Assembly: GCA_963978545.1 (NCBI GenBank) | Contig: OZ021733.1 | Location: 32,097,424-32,161,423, forward strand | DNA: 64,000 nucleotides | DNA from: Linyphia triangularis | Lineage: Eukaryota > Arthropoda > Arachnida > Araneae > Linyphiidae | Direction of reading: 5' to 3' | Shown: piece after piece, positions 1-11,400 of the stretch | Layout of the letters: each line of letters starts with the position of its first letter | Position numbering within the stretch: the stretch's first letter is position 1 | Program-made: the position numbers and the translations under genes | Notes under the pieces: model-generated | The model's database searches: none | What the model saw: the letters and a program-made list of their open reading frames with translations, nothing else | What the model was told of the DNA's origin: nothing

Positions 1-228
1 AAAGAGCAAGACCTAGTAGAAACATTGTTTATACATAAATTAAATATAAAACATGTACTAGATTATTTAAGGTTTTTTTAGAATAAAACTTGTAATAAGT
101 TCTAGTCTTCTTGAACGGAGCATCAGGTTACTTATCCAGATCATATACGAACCACGTTCTGGTGCAGCATAGTCTTCAATTGAGTACTCATTTGACTTAG
201 ATCCATTCCTGCTGCTACAATGATATGT

Positions 229-1171
229 TATCAAAATTTAATGGACTTTGAACGTGGCATTATAGTCAGCGCTTGAAAGATGGACATAGTATCTCCGAGG
301 TGGTAAATAAACCGTACCTTGGTAAATAAACTGTACTGTGGTAAATAAACTGTACCGTGTGTATCTATTACCTGGTAAAACATCAAATCTCAGAGAAATC
401 GATGCGGTTAGGAAAATACCTTGAAAGACAGGGACCATCAACAACTAAGGAGAATCCTTAAACAAGATGGAAGTGCACCACTTCTACAAATTGCCACAAA
501 TTTCAATGCTGGGGCATCAACAAGTGTCAATGTGCAAACAGTTCAAAGAACCATCAATGATGTGAGGCGGAATCCCACACATGACGTTGTTGACTACATG
601 ACACAAGGATTTACGATTCGCCTGGGCCCACCAATATCGCTATTGAACTGTTGATGACAAGAAACTGTTGCCTGGTCTAATGAGTCTCCTTTACAATTGT
701 ATTGGGCAGATGGACAAGCAGGGTTTGGAGACAACCTTATGAATCCAAGGATCCTACATGTCTACAGGGAACTGTTTAACTTAGTGGAGTCTCTGCGATG
801 ATATGTGGCATATGCTGTTGGAGCGATATGTGACACCTGATTAGTCTAGAGACGACTCTGACAGGTATGTAAGCATCTTCTCCCATCACCTGCACTTATT
901 CATGTCCATGGCGCATTCGGCTGGACTTGGGCAATTCTAGCAGGACAATGGGACACTCCACATGCCACGAGTAGCTACAAATTGGCTCCAGGGACACTCT
1001 TTTGACTTTGGACATCTTCGTTGACCACCTAAACCCCCAGACAGGAATATTAGTATATCTGGGATGCCTTGCAACGTGATGATCAGAAGAGATCTCCACC
1101 ACCTCGCACTCCTATGGATTTGTGAGCTGAACTGAGCATCATCGGGAAACTGAAATATACAAAAGAGCATG
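229..1171 (+). pseudogene. Dead Tc1/mariner-type transposase, copy 1
   Basis: Conceptual translation in shifting frames follows the Tc1 pattern: an N-terminal helix-turn-helix part (421-654, with RDHQQLRRILKQDG), a WSNESPLQLYWADG block where the first catalytic Asp has become Asn, then a QDN block (second Asp kept) followed by HMPRVATNWLQGHSFDFGHL. The region of the third catalytic acid is frameshifted. Several stops. No intact protein. Confidence 0.75.
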
Positions 1172-1371
1172 ATTAAGCCCCGAGTTTATTATTATTTTTA
1201 TTACGTATAAAATTGTGTTTACTTTACTGCAATTTCATTGAAATATCACTGGTCGCTCAACACAGAATATTTTTTTTTGTTATTTAATCAATAACTATCC
1301 GAGACGATTTATTATTTATGCAATTTATTTCTCAATTAAACTCTTATAGTCCGAAGGAGGGCTGCATGTTA

Positions 1372-1952
1372 AGGTACTCCATCGGACATCATTATAATTT
1401 TTTTTACAGAATGTGGAGAAAAGTTAGATTATGAGTCCACTGGTCTGCCGTGGCAAAAATGGCCAAAACTGGTCAAAAATCGACGTGGAATGAGTTGAAC
1501 TAAATCCGATTGCCAAATAATGAGCATTCTTTTTTTTATTTTATAACCCTTAGTTCTTTAATTTTCAATTAAAGGCTGCAGACGGTTCAGATATCAGGCG
1601 ACGGCTTACTTGTATCTTTTAAAAATGAATCAAGTACACAATATATATTATGTCCCTAATGACGTAACTGATGTTGCCAATTAAGCTCACTTTTGAAATA
1701 TGCTAGTTTTCTGACCCAGAAATCAGAAATTATTTGCGTCCTTCTTCATTGAAAATCAAAGTGCGTTGGCTGACCAGAAGAAAAAGTGGGTTAATATACT
1801 AGCAAGTTACGACATATTTGGCAGTCGGATTTAGTTCAAGTCATTAAATGTAAATTTTTGACCAGTTTTGGCCATTTTTGCCACAGCAGACGAGGGGATT
1901 TACATTCTTTGCAATCTATAAAAAATACAGAATGATGTTCGATGATGTACCT
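1372..1952. repeat. Decayed palindromic (foldback) element inside copy 1
   Basis: The left end ACTCCATCGGACATCAT and right end ATGATGTTCGATGATGT are inverse copies, as are the GGTCTGCCGTGGCAAAAATGG stretch and its partner near 1870. It is an older relative of the element at 3273-3916 and is present in both copies of the host transposon. Confidence 0.6.
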
Positions 1953-3139
1953 CAACATACAGTTGTTTCTTAGTCTATTAGTGATACAGGTAGAATTGAA
2001 ATAAAGGATATATAAAAAGACAATAAACTACGCGTGAAAAAAATACATTTAAAATAGCATTAATTGAAAACGTATAATTTGAGCGAAAGGAGCCTTAAAC
2101 ATTCTTTTTCGGAAAACATGTTTAGATGAAAATGCATTGAATTGTTCGAGAAATAGATTAAATTGAACTTTTGAATATTTTGTATGATTAAACTTTCAAC
2201 TGCAGTGGCATAAACTGTTACATAATTCATATGAGCGGCCTCTCAAACCATTCTTCCATAAGCGTGATTAAAAGTTGACGGAAAATTAATAAAATATTAT
2301 TTAAGTACTATTATTTATTTGAAAAGAGGAGGGACCATTGTTCACTTTCAAGGGTGGAAACATTTCATGAAAAATGACTCGGGTCTGAAACTGCATACAA
2401 CAGTTAAAGCTTATAAACTTTAAGATAATGCTGATAATTATTGAATAAAATAATTTTTTATTCATACATATATTGCACCCTTTCTACAAAAATGACATAA
2501 GTCAAAATTTATTATTTTGAGTAAAAAATCCGAGACTGCATGTACTTGAAGCTAGTTGAATGGCACAAGATTGTTTTCATATTAAATTCAAGTTGAAACA
2601 GACTTAAGCGTCCTTCCAGCCCATATAATATATGATTATGTATACAATTTAACTTAAAAAAAAAGAATTTTGGGTTGTGTCACTTTTGTAGCAAGAGTGC
2701 GATAAAACATCGCGAAATCAGAAATTTTAAGGTAATTTCACTGGTAATGCATTGCTGCGAATTTGTCAACATCACTTAAGCCTAACTGAACACAGGGAAA
2801 ATCAGTTTCTGCATCGATAAATAATTTACAGTAAGCAAAAAACATTTACCATATATGTAAAATAAAGCATTTTACTTACCTTGATATTCGATTAATGATT
2901 TAAATACTCTGTGCTAGACATTGCTTTCGGTCTTGATACGGTTCTGCGGTTGTTGTCGATTTCAATCGAAGTTACGGTTGCGGTGATCCGAGGTTGCACC
3001 ATATTTTCGTGCAACCTCCTCATCAGTATTTTTCGTTGATGGAAGTTGCACCAAAAAATGGTGCAACTGCCTGCCAGTCATGAAATTGCACCAAAATTTG
3101 GTTCAACGTTGAACTGAATTTTTTAACAGTGTAGGAGAA

Positions 3140-4080
3140 GACTTAACAATCACCACTACTACTAACTTCCCTCCCTAAACTAGTTAGAGTCAAAGCTCGA
3201 GATAAGCAGCAGTAGCGTATTATAAGAACTAGTTAGCATCTGACGGTAACCATGAGCAACCTATAGACTGAGAGGCGACTGCAATTTTTGGACTCCATCG
3301 AACATCATTCTGAATTTTTCATAGAAATTGGACAAAAGTGAGTAGATTACGAATCCACTGGTCTGCCGTGGCAAAAATGGCCGAAACTGGCCAAAAATCG
3401 ACTTTTAATAAGTTGAACTAAATCCAATTGCCAAATGCGCCATAACTTGCCAAATAATGAGCATTTTCTTTTTATTTTGGTAACCCTTACTCTTTTATTT
3501 TCAATTAAGAAGGTTGCAGACGATTCGGATGTTTGGCTCGGAAAACTTGTATCTTTTAAATGTAAGCCAAATTGGCGACATCAGTTACGTCATCAGTGCC
3601 GTAATGTTTCTTGCCAATTTGGCTCATTTGTGAAAGATGCAAGTAAGCCATAGCCACACATCCGAATCGTCTGCAACCTTCTTAATTGAAAATTAAAGAG
3701 TGAGGGTTACCAAATAAAAAACAAATGCTCATTATTTGGCAAGTTATGGCGCATTTGGCAATTAGATTTAGTTCAACTTATTAAAAGTCTATTTTTAACC
3801 AGTTTCGGCCATTTTTGCCACGGCAGACCAGTGGATTCGTAATCTGCTCACTTTTCTCCAATTTCTATGAAAAATTCAGAATGATGTTCGATGGGGTCCA
3901 AAAATTGCAGTCGCCTTTCGGACTACTATTGCATAGCAGTATGGGGAACAGTAGTCAATTGGTTTTATCTGCTTGCAGTGCAGAAACCGCTTATGAGTTA
4001 TCTGGAAGTTATACTTAGAGATTAGTTTCAAGCATGCAATATCCAGAAGTTGTAGATCAGTGGCCTGAACTGACTTCGGA
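3140..4080 (+). repeat. Older dispersed repeat, interrupted by a palindrome
   Basis: Sequence around 3150-3272 and 3917-4080 (AAACTAGTTA, GTAACCATGAGCAACCTA, GCAGAAACCGCTTATGAG) matches 5820-5965 in order, with the 3273-3916 palindrome missing there. The latter therefore acts as an empty-site relative. Confidence 0.5.
3273..3916. mobile_element. 644-bp palindromic foldback element
   Basis: Both ends read AGGCGACTGCAATTTTTGGAC inward. The arms of about 300 bp are nearly perfect inverse copies meeting around 3590. There is no internal coding sequence; the short ORFs in it are arm shadows. Confidence 0.75.
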
Positions 4081-4099
4081 GAATAACGTTTTTAGGTTT

Positions 4100-4807
4100 A
4101 TTATTGTTTATCAAAATTTAAATACTCCCCTTGAAAAGGATATCTTATTTGTAATGATACCTCAACTAAAAGTATTTTAAATATTTTTTTGAAAACCATA
4201 ATGTTAAAGTAAGTAAAGTTTTCTTTAAAATGCGTTTTTCTAAAAACTACATTTTTCATTATTCATGTAGCTTTTTCTCAGAAACTGCAGAAACTGTCTT
4301 CCTTATTTTTTTACCACATATTCCTTTTATGTATCTGTATATACTGAAGTGAGATTTTGTTATTATTTTTTTTTTAAAGTTGTTCTGGCTTATTTCAGCA
4401 GAATAACGCTTGTGATTTTTAACAAATTTAAATGACTTTCACAAAATTCATTTAAAAAAAGAAGTAAATGAATTAAAATCAAAAGCTAATTTCAGTAGGC
4501 TGACCAAACGGTATAGTGGTTAGCGTGCTAGCTTCTAAACCACGAGGTTGCGGGTTCGAGTCCCGTGTTAGGCATGGGTGTTTGTAAATGTATGTTGGCT
4601 TGTCTAATGACGAATGTTTCAGCACATTATAGCCCTAGTGTTGCTGACAGCGCCAGATAATCTGGAAACAACCAACTAATTTCAGTAGAATAACAAGTAT
4701 CTGCTAAATGCAATAAAAAATTAGTTTCTATGTCAATTACTTTCTGAGAAAAAGGTACATGAAATATGCCAAATTAACATTACCGGTATAGAGGGTACCA
4801 AGTCCCC
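4100..4807. mobile_element. TTAA element, GGGGAGTTGG family, copy 1 (left end decayed)
   Basis: Internally similar to 46867-47603. The right end GGTACCAAGTCCCC is followed by TTAA (4808-4811). The left end is eroded. A SINE1 sits inside. Confidence 0.5.
4499..4675 (+). mobile_element. SINE1
   Basis: tRNA-derived SINE. The 5' head has A-box-like TAGTGGTTAGCGTGCTAG and B box GGGTTCGAGTCCC. The body is AATGTTTCnGCnCATTATAG...CCAGATAATCTGAAAACA with an (AACC)n tail. Target duplication CTAATTTCAGTAG on both sides. It lies inside a TTAA element. Confidence 0.85.
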
Positions 4808-4811
4808 TTAA

Positions 4812-5690
4812 ACTTTGTATCTAAAACATCGTATTTTTCAGTTGATATTGGTATAAAATAGCTTTATATTTAAAGGTAATAATGATTTTATCATAAAGTG
4901 TTTTAACTGTGTTAAATTAAACATCTCGAGTGATGGAACTCCTAACCATTTTTATATTTTGCTAAAATGAAAATTATGATTTTAGCTTTTTCTTGCTAAA
5001 GTAATATTGCACCCCCACCAGGCGTATATAAGCATTTGAAATATCTTAAAAATAGGTCAGATGTGCTTTAAAATATTCTCTAAATGGAATTTTTGCGAGA
5101 TAATGGTATCATCTTAAAGATAGAGAGTTATTTTATTAATTTGAAATATAATTTTGGTCTGAAAATAAATTTGAATTTTTTTAAATGCATAAGCTAAAAA
5201 AATTTTGGCACGTGAAACATTTAAACAATGATAACTGAAGTTTGATATAATCTTTCTGAAAAATGATTTCAGAATAACTATTAGATGCTTTGAAACTCAG
5301 TCAAATTGATTGGAAAAGAAAATGCATTTTGCCTGATTTTTAAATACAAAAGTTTTTAGAACATTTTTGATTTTTTCTTCTTTCAATGTTAAAATATATT
5401 CGATTAAAAAAAATATATATATATTATTGAAATTTGATAGAAGCTCAAAACTTTAAGAATGATATTACGAGCTTTTCGAAACATTTCCTTGTCCCAATAA
5501 AACTTGAGTAATCACTGTTCAAAAATATGCTAATTAACGTGTTAAATATTAATTATTTAATTCATTTTTGAATAAAACTGAAATATTTTTCATGTATTGT
5601 TAATTATATACTTTTCAGTGCAAAAAAATCAGATTTTTAAAAACATAATTAAAAAAAAGTTTATATATCTATGTAAAGGTAAAGGTCGTG
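4812..5690. other. No recognisable feature
   Basis: AT-rich sequence without ORFs or inverted ends that I can identify. Confidence 0.5.
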
Positions 5691-6060
5691 GTCATATCTC
5701 CTCTCGTTAATGTGGTAAGGTTTGAGCACTGATCTGTAATTACAACTTCTGGATAGAGCATTCTTGGTTAATGACTTGAAACTTAAGAAGGCTTAATAAC
5801 CACCATAGTGATCTGTACTAACAACTCCCCCCCCCCCAAACTAGTTACAATGTGTATGTAACCATGGCAACCTATTTCATAGCATTATGGAGGGAAGTAT
5901 TCAATTGGCTTCATTTGCTTGTAGAGCAGAAACCGTTCATAAGCTATCCAGAAGTTATATTTGAAATCAGTGCGTTTGAGAGAGAGGTTTGCACTGGAAC
6001 GTTTTGATTTCGTATCCTTCCAGATTCTTATACATTACGAGGCGTATTTGGCTGTGTTGA
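5690..6060 (+). repeat. Older dispersed repeat (uninterrupted copy)
   Basis: Matches the flanks of the palindrome at 3273-3916. It includes a nine-C run at 5828-5836. The 3' end (TTTCGTATCCTTCCAGATTCTTA, cited for position 6010) resembles 42420-42450. Confidence 0.4.
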
Positions 6061-6120
6061 GTTGAGTTGAGATGAGATATCTGCTCACCTATTTAGGCTG
6101 CTTGATCTCAATTGTTCCGG

Positions 6121-6501
6121 ACATGACTAAAGCCGGATTTACACGCTATCCAGACGGAATGGACAATTCCAGCATTTTTTAAAAACGAGTGAAATGGACA
6201 TGACTAAAGCCGGATTTACACGCTATCAAACGGAATGGACAATTCCCGCATTTTTTAAAAACGAGTGAAATGGACATGACTAAAGCCGGATTTACAAGCT
6301 ATCCAGACGGAATGGACAATTCCCGCATTTTTTAAAAACGAGTGAAATGGACATGACTAAAGCCGGATTTACAAGCTATCCAGACGGAATGGACAATTCC
6401 CGCATTTTTTAAAAACGAGTGAAATGGACATGACTAAAGCCGGATTTACATGCTATCAGACGGAATGGACAATTCCCGCATTTTTTAAAAACGAGTGAAA
6501 T
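6121..6501 (+). repeat. Tandem array, five units of 77 bp
   Basis: Units begin at 6121, 6198, 6274, 6351 and 6428 with ACATGACTAAAGCCGGATTT and contain GGAATGGACAATTCCCGCAT. The second unit is one base short. Part of the unit recurs inverted at 6985-7010 (ATGCGGGAATTGTCCATTCC), so the array may be an amplified terminal repeat of a transposon spanning about 6121-7015. Confidence 0.85.
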
Positions 6502-7015
6502 TAGTACATATTTATGAAGAATTTCTTTTTGATTCTAAATATATAAACAAAAGTTCTTTAAATAAATTAGTTATTTAAATATTAAGAAAAGAAAATGCCC
6601 TAAAACCGAGCCAAAACCTGTCCGATCAAAACAATCAACAAAATTCGTGACGTAAACAGATCCCTGCGTTTCTATGGTTATCGTGAGGTTTTTGTGCCAA
6701 ATACTTATCGTTAAAAAAGTTGGCGTAGGTAGAACATCTCCACATTCCTTACAGATTGGCATGATTTGCGAGAAACTTGCAAATCTGGTTTCCGCTGCTG
6801 CATTTCAAGCCAAGATGTTTGAGATCTCTTTACGTCACGTTCAATGCCAACGAAATGGGTCGTTTTCTCACCAACCTCTAACAAGGTAATTTTGATCGCA
6901 AATTAAAAAAAGAAAAAGCGCATTGAGCAGAAGTTTTTATGTTTATGGCCTTTTCGGAGCATTTAGAATTGAATAAAAAAATAAAATGCGGGAATTGTCC
7001 ATTCCAGTTTAGATC
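6502..7015. mobile_element. Possible body and right end of the transposon whose left end is the 77-bp array
   Basis: It is bounded on the right by the inverse of the 77-bp unit. An internal inverted pair CGTGACGTAAA (6646) / TTTACGTCACG (6830) is visible. Short ORFs here match nothing I recognise. Confidence 0.4.
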
Positions 7016-7227
7016 GCCAGTCTCTGACGTCATGTGACGTCCCCATATGCAAAAAAAAATATCTACTCTAGCACTTTACAAGATTTCCCGTATTCCAACC
7101 CAACCATGTAAATTAACTGCGATTGGATAATCGTCCACCATCATCATCAACCACCGGCGCGTATTTGCCCTTGCATTGCCATCGGAGCAGTCTAACCAGT
7201 TGTTTATCTATATCGATGAATTTACAG

Positions 7228-7872
7228 TAGAGGTCGGCGATATATCGATATCTTTTTTAAAATATCGATGGTAAAAATATCGATACAAGTCACAAATATA
7301 TCGATATTTTGAAATATTTTTAGTTTTTTGATGATCGTTTTGTAGTTTCATGTGTTTTTTCGATTTTCTTTATTTTCTTTTCAAATACTTCAAAACTAAA
7401 GTTTGGATATGGCTGAGAGACAGCTAAAATAGCACCCTAAACAAAAAGAAAACATAATGTAATGGAAAGATAAGATCATTTATTAGTAGTCCTTAACATA
7501 GCGCCTTTCTGTTGCCAACGTGTGCCTGGAATTTGCATCTAATTTTAAGTATTAAAAACATCTCTATCAGAAAATTTGCAGTAAACTACTTTTCATAATT
7601 TTTTTCTTTAAAAATAAATATGAATTTATGCATTGACATCCAAATGTATTTTATTTATTCTGATTGATAATATAATTTATTCATTAAAACCATGTTTATA
7701 ATTTATTTACTAAAACAATTTTGGCATGAATTCATGAAAAGTAGAAATTTGCCTCGAAATACTTCGTTTCGGCAAAATTGAAAATCAAATAAAAAAAAAA
7801 TCATGTATCGATGTATCGATATTTTATCGATATTTCTTTCTTTGCAACGATATAGTATCGATATTTATTTTG
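7228..7872. mobile_element. hAT-like MITE with ATCGAT-rich ends, copy 1 (right end lost)
   Basis: Starts TAGAGGTCGGCGATATATCG and shares most of its body (TTTTGATGATC, AAAACTAAAGTTTG, GGCTGAGAGACAG) with 14620-15124. The right CCGACCTCTA is missing; similarity fades after 7872. Confidence 0.65.
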
Positions 7873-8286
7873 ATCGTATTACTCATAACATTCGTTATTG
7901 TCCCCTACATACTGCCCATCTACATAATAATCCTCGAAAGCCACTCAACTTCAATTCTCATAAGCCCATAGTATACAAAGACGGATCTTTATTGGTAACT
8001 TCCCATCCGTAATTAACATTAAGTTGGTCACATGACGACCTTTCCAATGTAATATGCGAACTCAGTGGAATTTGTAAGGAAATCAAAAAGTTGTTTATGT
8101 AGAAGTTTTTGTAAAATCTAAGTGTCTAATTTAGCTTTAATTGGACGGATTTTTCATTCACGTTATGCTATTGGCCCTTACGTAAAGTAAATATTTCCAA
8201 AACATATTTTTACGTAAAGTTCTGTCAAAGTGGTTGTTGTTAAATTTCGCTAGGTTTGCTATAGCGACCTCTTAAGGTTCTGAAAG

Positions 8287-8414
8287 ATGCCTCCAGGCAA
8301 TTCAGCTAAAGGAGTGGATGATAAAAGAAAAGCGGGAAAGCCTAAAAAGATTGTAAGATCTCATGATATTAGTGGGAGGAAAATCAAAAGAACTAAAAGG
8401 AAAGAAACCTTCAG
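8287..8414 (+). CDS. H2B gene 1, exon 1 (N-terminal tail)
   Basis: Encodes 42 residues plus two bases of codon 43. It begins Met-Pro-Pro-Gly and is rich in Lys and Arg. The end, KRTKRKETF, matches the basic patch and the ES(Y/F)S start of the H2B fold. A good donor, GTAAGA, follows directly. No SPKK-type motif is visible. Confidence 0.88.
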
Positions 8415-11400
8415 GTAAGATATTTCATTATTCGTGAGCACGCGTGCTGATTCTTAGAAACTCGGTCTTAAAATACACTACAGTCCGAGTAGAATGTAAA
8501 CATACCGTAAAATGGGGTGAATCGGAAAACTTTTCAACTTTCAAAGTGAAAATCGCATGTAGTAAGATCGTTAACGAACATATTTTTGAAGTTGAAACTT
8601 GAGACTTTCTTTTTTCTATGAGGATCAGCCCCAAAAATTTTTAAAAACTATGATTTATATTTATTTTGAATTTTTTTCATGGTGTTCCAATTCACCCCGC
8701 AGAAAGGGGTGAATCGGAACAGTCGTTGCAATTTATGCCTGATCATTTTTAAACGTTTACAGGGTAAAAAATAAACAAGTAATAATGCATTGTGATGAAT
8801 AGGAACACAAAATTATCATAAGAAATCATAAAATATGATCTAAAAAAATGTTGTCAAAACAAATTATATCTTTGAAGCTGTGTCAACTCGTCTCCTTACC
8901 TAATACAAAACAAAATTATCCAAACAGTCAATACAAAACAAGATTATCCTGCCCCGCAACCTAACCTAATAATATTTTTCAATCTACTTTATGTTTGCCT
9001 GCCGTATGACTGACAATTCCTTAAAATATCTTGAAGAAGAAAAGCATCCTTGTTTGTTTCAGAAAATATCTTCATTTCTGGGTGTTTTTTGTAAAACACG
9101 CTTATATAGCCAAAATTATATTCAATGGGATGCACGCGCTGTTCTTTGCATCAGTTAAACAGTGCTCGAGCATTAGAGCTGTCAAAATTGCTAAAGACTT
9201 GTTTAATAAATATCAATTATATAACTATTTTATCATAAATTGTGAGAATCAACTTTATGGTACAGTGGAAGCTCAGCAATAAGCATTTCGGAACGGGCAA
9301 TACTAAATAATATCCTCTAGATTTCTTAATTTGTGCCATCTAATTTTTTCTTAATCTATATAATAAGAGTGTCTGTATATATGAATGTGTTTTTATAGTA
9401 AGCTAGTTTTATTTTGATCCTGAAATTTTTCACTATTGATTTTCATACAACTAGGTTGGTTGGTTGGTAGTTTTCAGATTTTCTGGCACCGTCAGCAACA
9501 CGAGGGTTATAATGCGCCGTAACATTCGTCATTAGACAAGCCAACGTACATTTACAAACACCTATGCCTAACACGGGACTCGAACCCGCAACTTCGTGGT
9601 CTAGAAGCTAGCACGCTAACCACTATATCGTTTGGTCGGCATCCTACAGCTAGAAAAATGTCTGGCAACTCAAAATTTCGAAAAACCCTTCTCCCCTTGT
9701 ATTTACCCCTTAAAGGTGTATGATAATAAATTGGGATCTTTTGAACCAACTTGTATCAAGTTTTTTCCTGTATTGACTAATTCAGATTATCAGGGCCGAC
9801 CAAACGGTATACCGTAAAATGGGGTGAATAGGAACTGCGGGGTGATTCGGAACGAAACTTCATGAAATTACAAAGAAATTATTATTTTACACAAATAAAG
9901 CAGTTTTATTAATTATATATTTATTTTTCATTTGGTCAACATGTTTTTAATCTTGGAACATGTTTTGTGGGGTTTTCAACACTGCCCTTTTTTTAAAAAA
10001 AATTCTGAAACAGCGATTCACCCCTTTCTGCGGGGTGAATCGTAACACCATGAAAAAATTCAAAATAAATTAAAGTCCTAGTTTTTACAAAAAATTTTGG
10101 GTTGATTCTCAAAGAAGGCAAGACCCAAGTTTCTATGTCAAAAATATGTTCCTTAACGATCTTATTACAACCGATTATTACTTTGAAAGTTGAAAAGTGT
10201 TCCGATTCACCCCATTTTATGGTAGTGGTTAGCGTGCTAGCTTCTAGACCGAGAGGTAGCGGGTTCGAGTCCCCTGTTAGGCATGGGTGTGTGTAAATGT
10301 ATGTTGGCTTGTCTAATGACGAATGTTTCGGCGCAATATAGCCCTAGTGTTGCTGACGGTGCCAGGTAATCTGAAAACAACCAACCAATCAGATTATCAG
10401 GAACACCATTTCTTTCCGATGTTTTATAAGACAGAGAAATGAAGAATAAGGGTGAAAAAAGGTATAATCGTACCATAATTTATAATCTACTGAACCATAA
10501 GCGATGTTTTTGGGTTATTTTTTTTTTGTTTGCTATCATGACAAATTCATACCCACCTGATGGCTGTGTGGTTTTGTCTCGCATGCAGAAGATGGTGAAT
10601 TCAAATCCTGCATTGCCAACCAAATGGTATAGTGGTTGGCATACTAGCTTCTAGACCACGAGGGTGCGGGTTCGAATCCCTTGTAAGACATGGGTGTTTG
10701 TAAATGCATGTTGGCTTGTCAAATGACGAATGTTTCGGCGCATTATAGCCCTCGTGTTGCTAACGGTGCCAGATAATCTGAAAAAAAAACAATCAAATCT
10801 TGCATTAGGCATGGATGTTCGTTGCAGTTCGGAATCTACGTGAAGCAGTAGGTCCCAACCTGGTTAGAGACATTATTGTACTACTCAAAAACAGGTCTTT
10901 GAGCTTACGAACCAACCGACATTAAGTACTTAAAACTATCAGAAACGCAATTCAAACAATTAGACATGTGCCGACCAAACGGTATAGTGGTTAGCGTGCT
11001 GGCTTCTAGACCGCGAGGTTGCGGGTTCGAGTCCCGTGTAGGCATGGGTGTTTGTAAATGTATGTTGGTTTGTTAAATGACGAAATGTTTCGGCGCATTA
11101 TAGCCCTCGTGTTGCTGACGGCGCCAGATAATCTGAATACAACCAACCAATTAGACATGTGTATTTATAAGGACAGGAAGTATTTTTAATCTATTAACTA
11201 TGGTTGGTAAGAAAATTTGTCAATCCAAATTTTAGTTTTTTCTTTGTTAATAAATTGTGATTGTGGTTCCACTAAGTATTTTTTTTTTTAAATCATGAAA
11301 ATATTTTTCAGTAAATTTCAAAATATACTTTAAATGATCTAAATAAGCAAGGTATAGAATAAAAAATCATTGTTTTTAATTACTGCAAAGTCATCTTTAA

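Larger units (their letters stand above)
1..3131 (+). mobile_element. CACTG-ended DNA transposon, copy 1 (right part)
   Basis: Near-identical, in the same orientation, to about 51985-55053. It ends ...TTTTTTAACAGTG, the inverse of the left end at 49729. The left end lies before the window. It contains a dead Tc1-like transposase, a decayed palindrome and GCACCAAAA/TTTTGGTGC hairpins near the end. It has no coding capacity of its own here. Confidence 0.75.

Noticed and set aside
421..654. Intact 77-aa gene
   Set aside because: It is the open N-terminal stretch of a dead Tc1-like transposase; the rest has stops and frameshifts, and the same fragment recurs at 52357.
4499..4575. tRNA gene calls at SINE1 heads (here and at about 25 other places)
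   Set aside because: A and B boxes are present, but each is followed by the same SINE body, a tail and target duplications. No CCA-side pairing typical of a true tRNA was seen.
6121..6501. CRISPR-like array
   Set aside because: Units are contiguous 77-bp repeats without spacers, in eukaryotic DNA.
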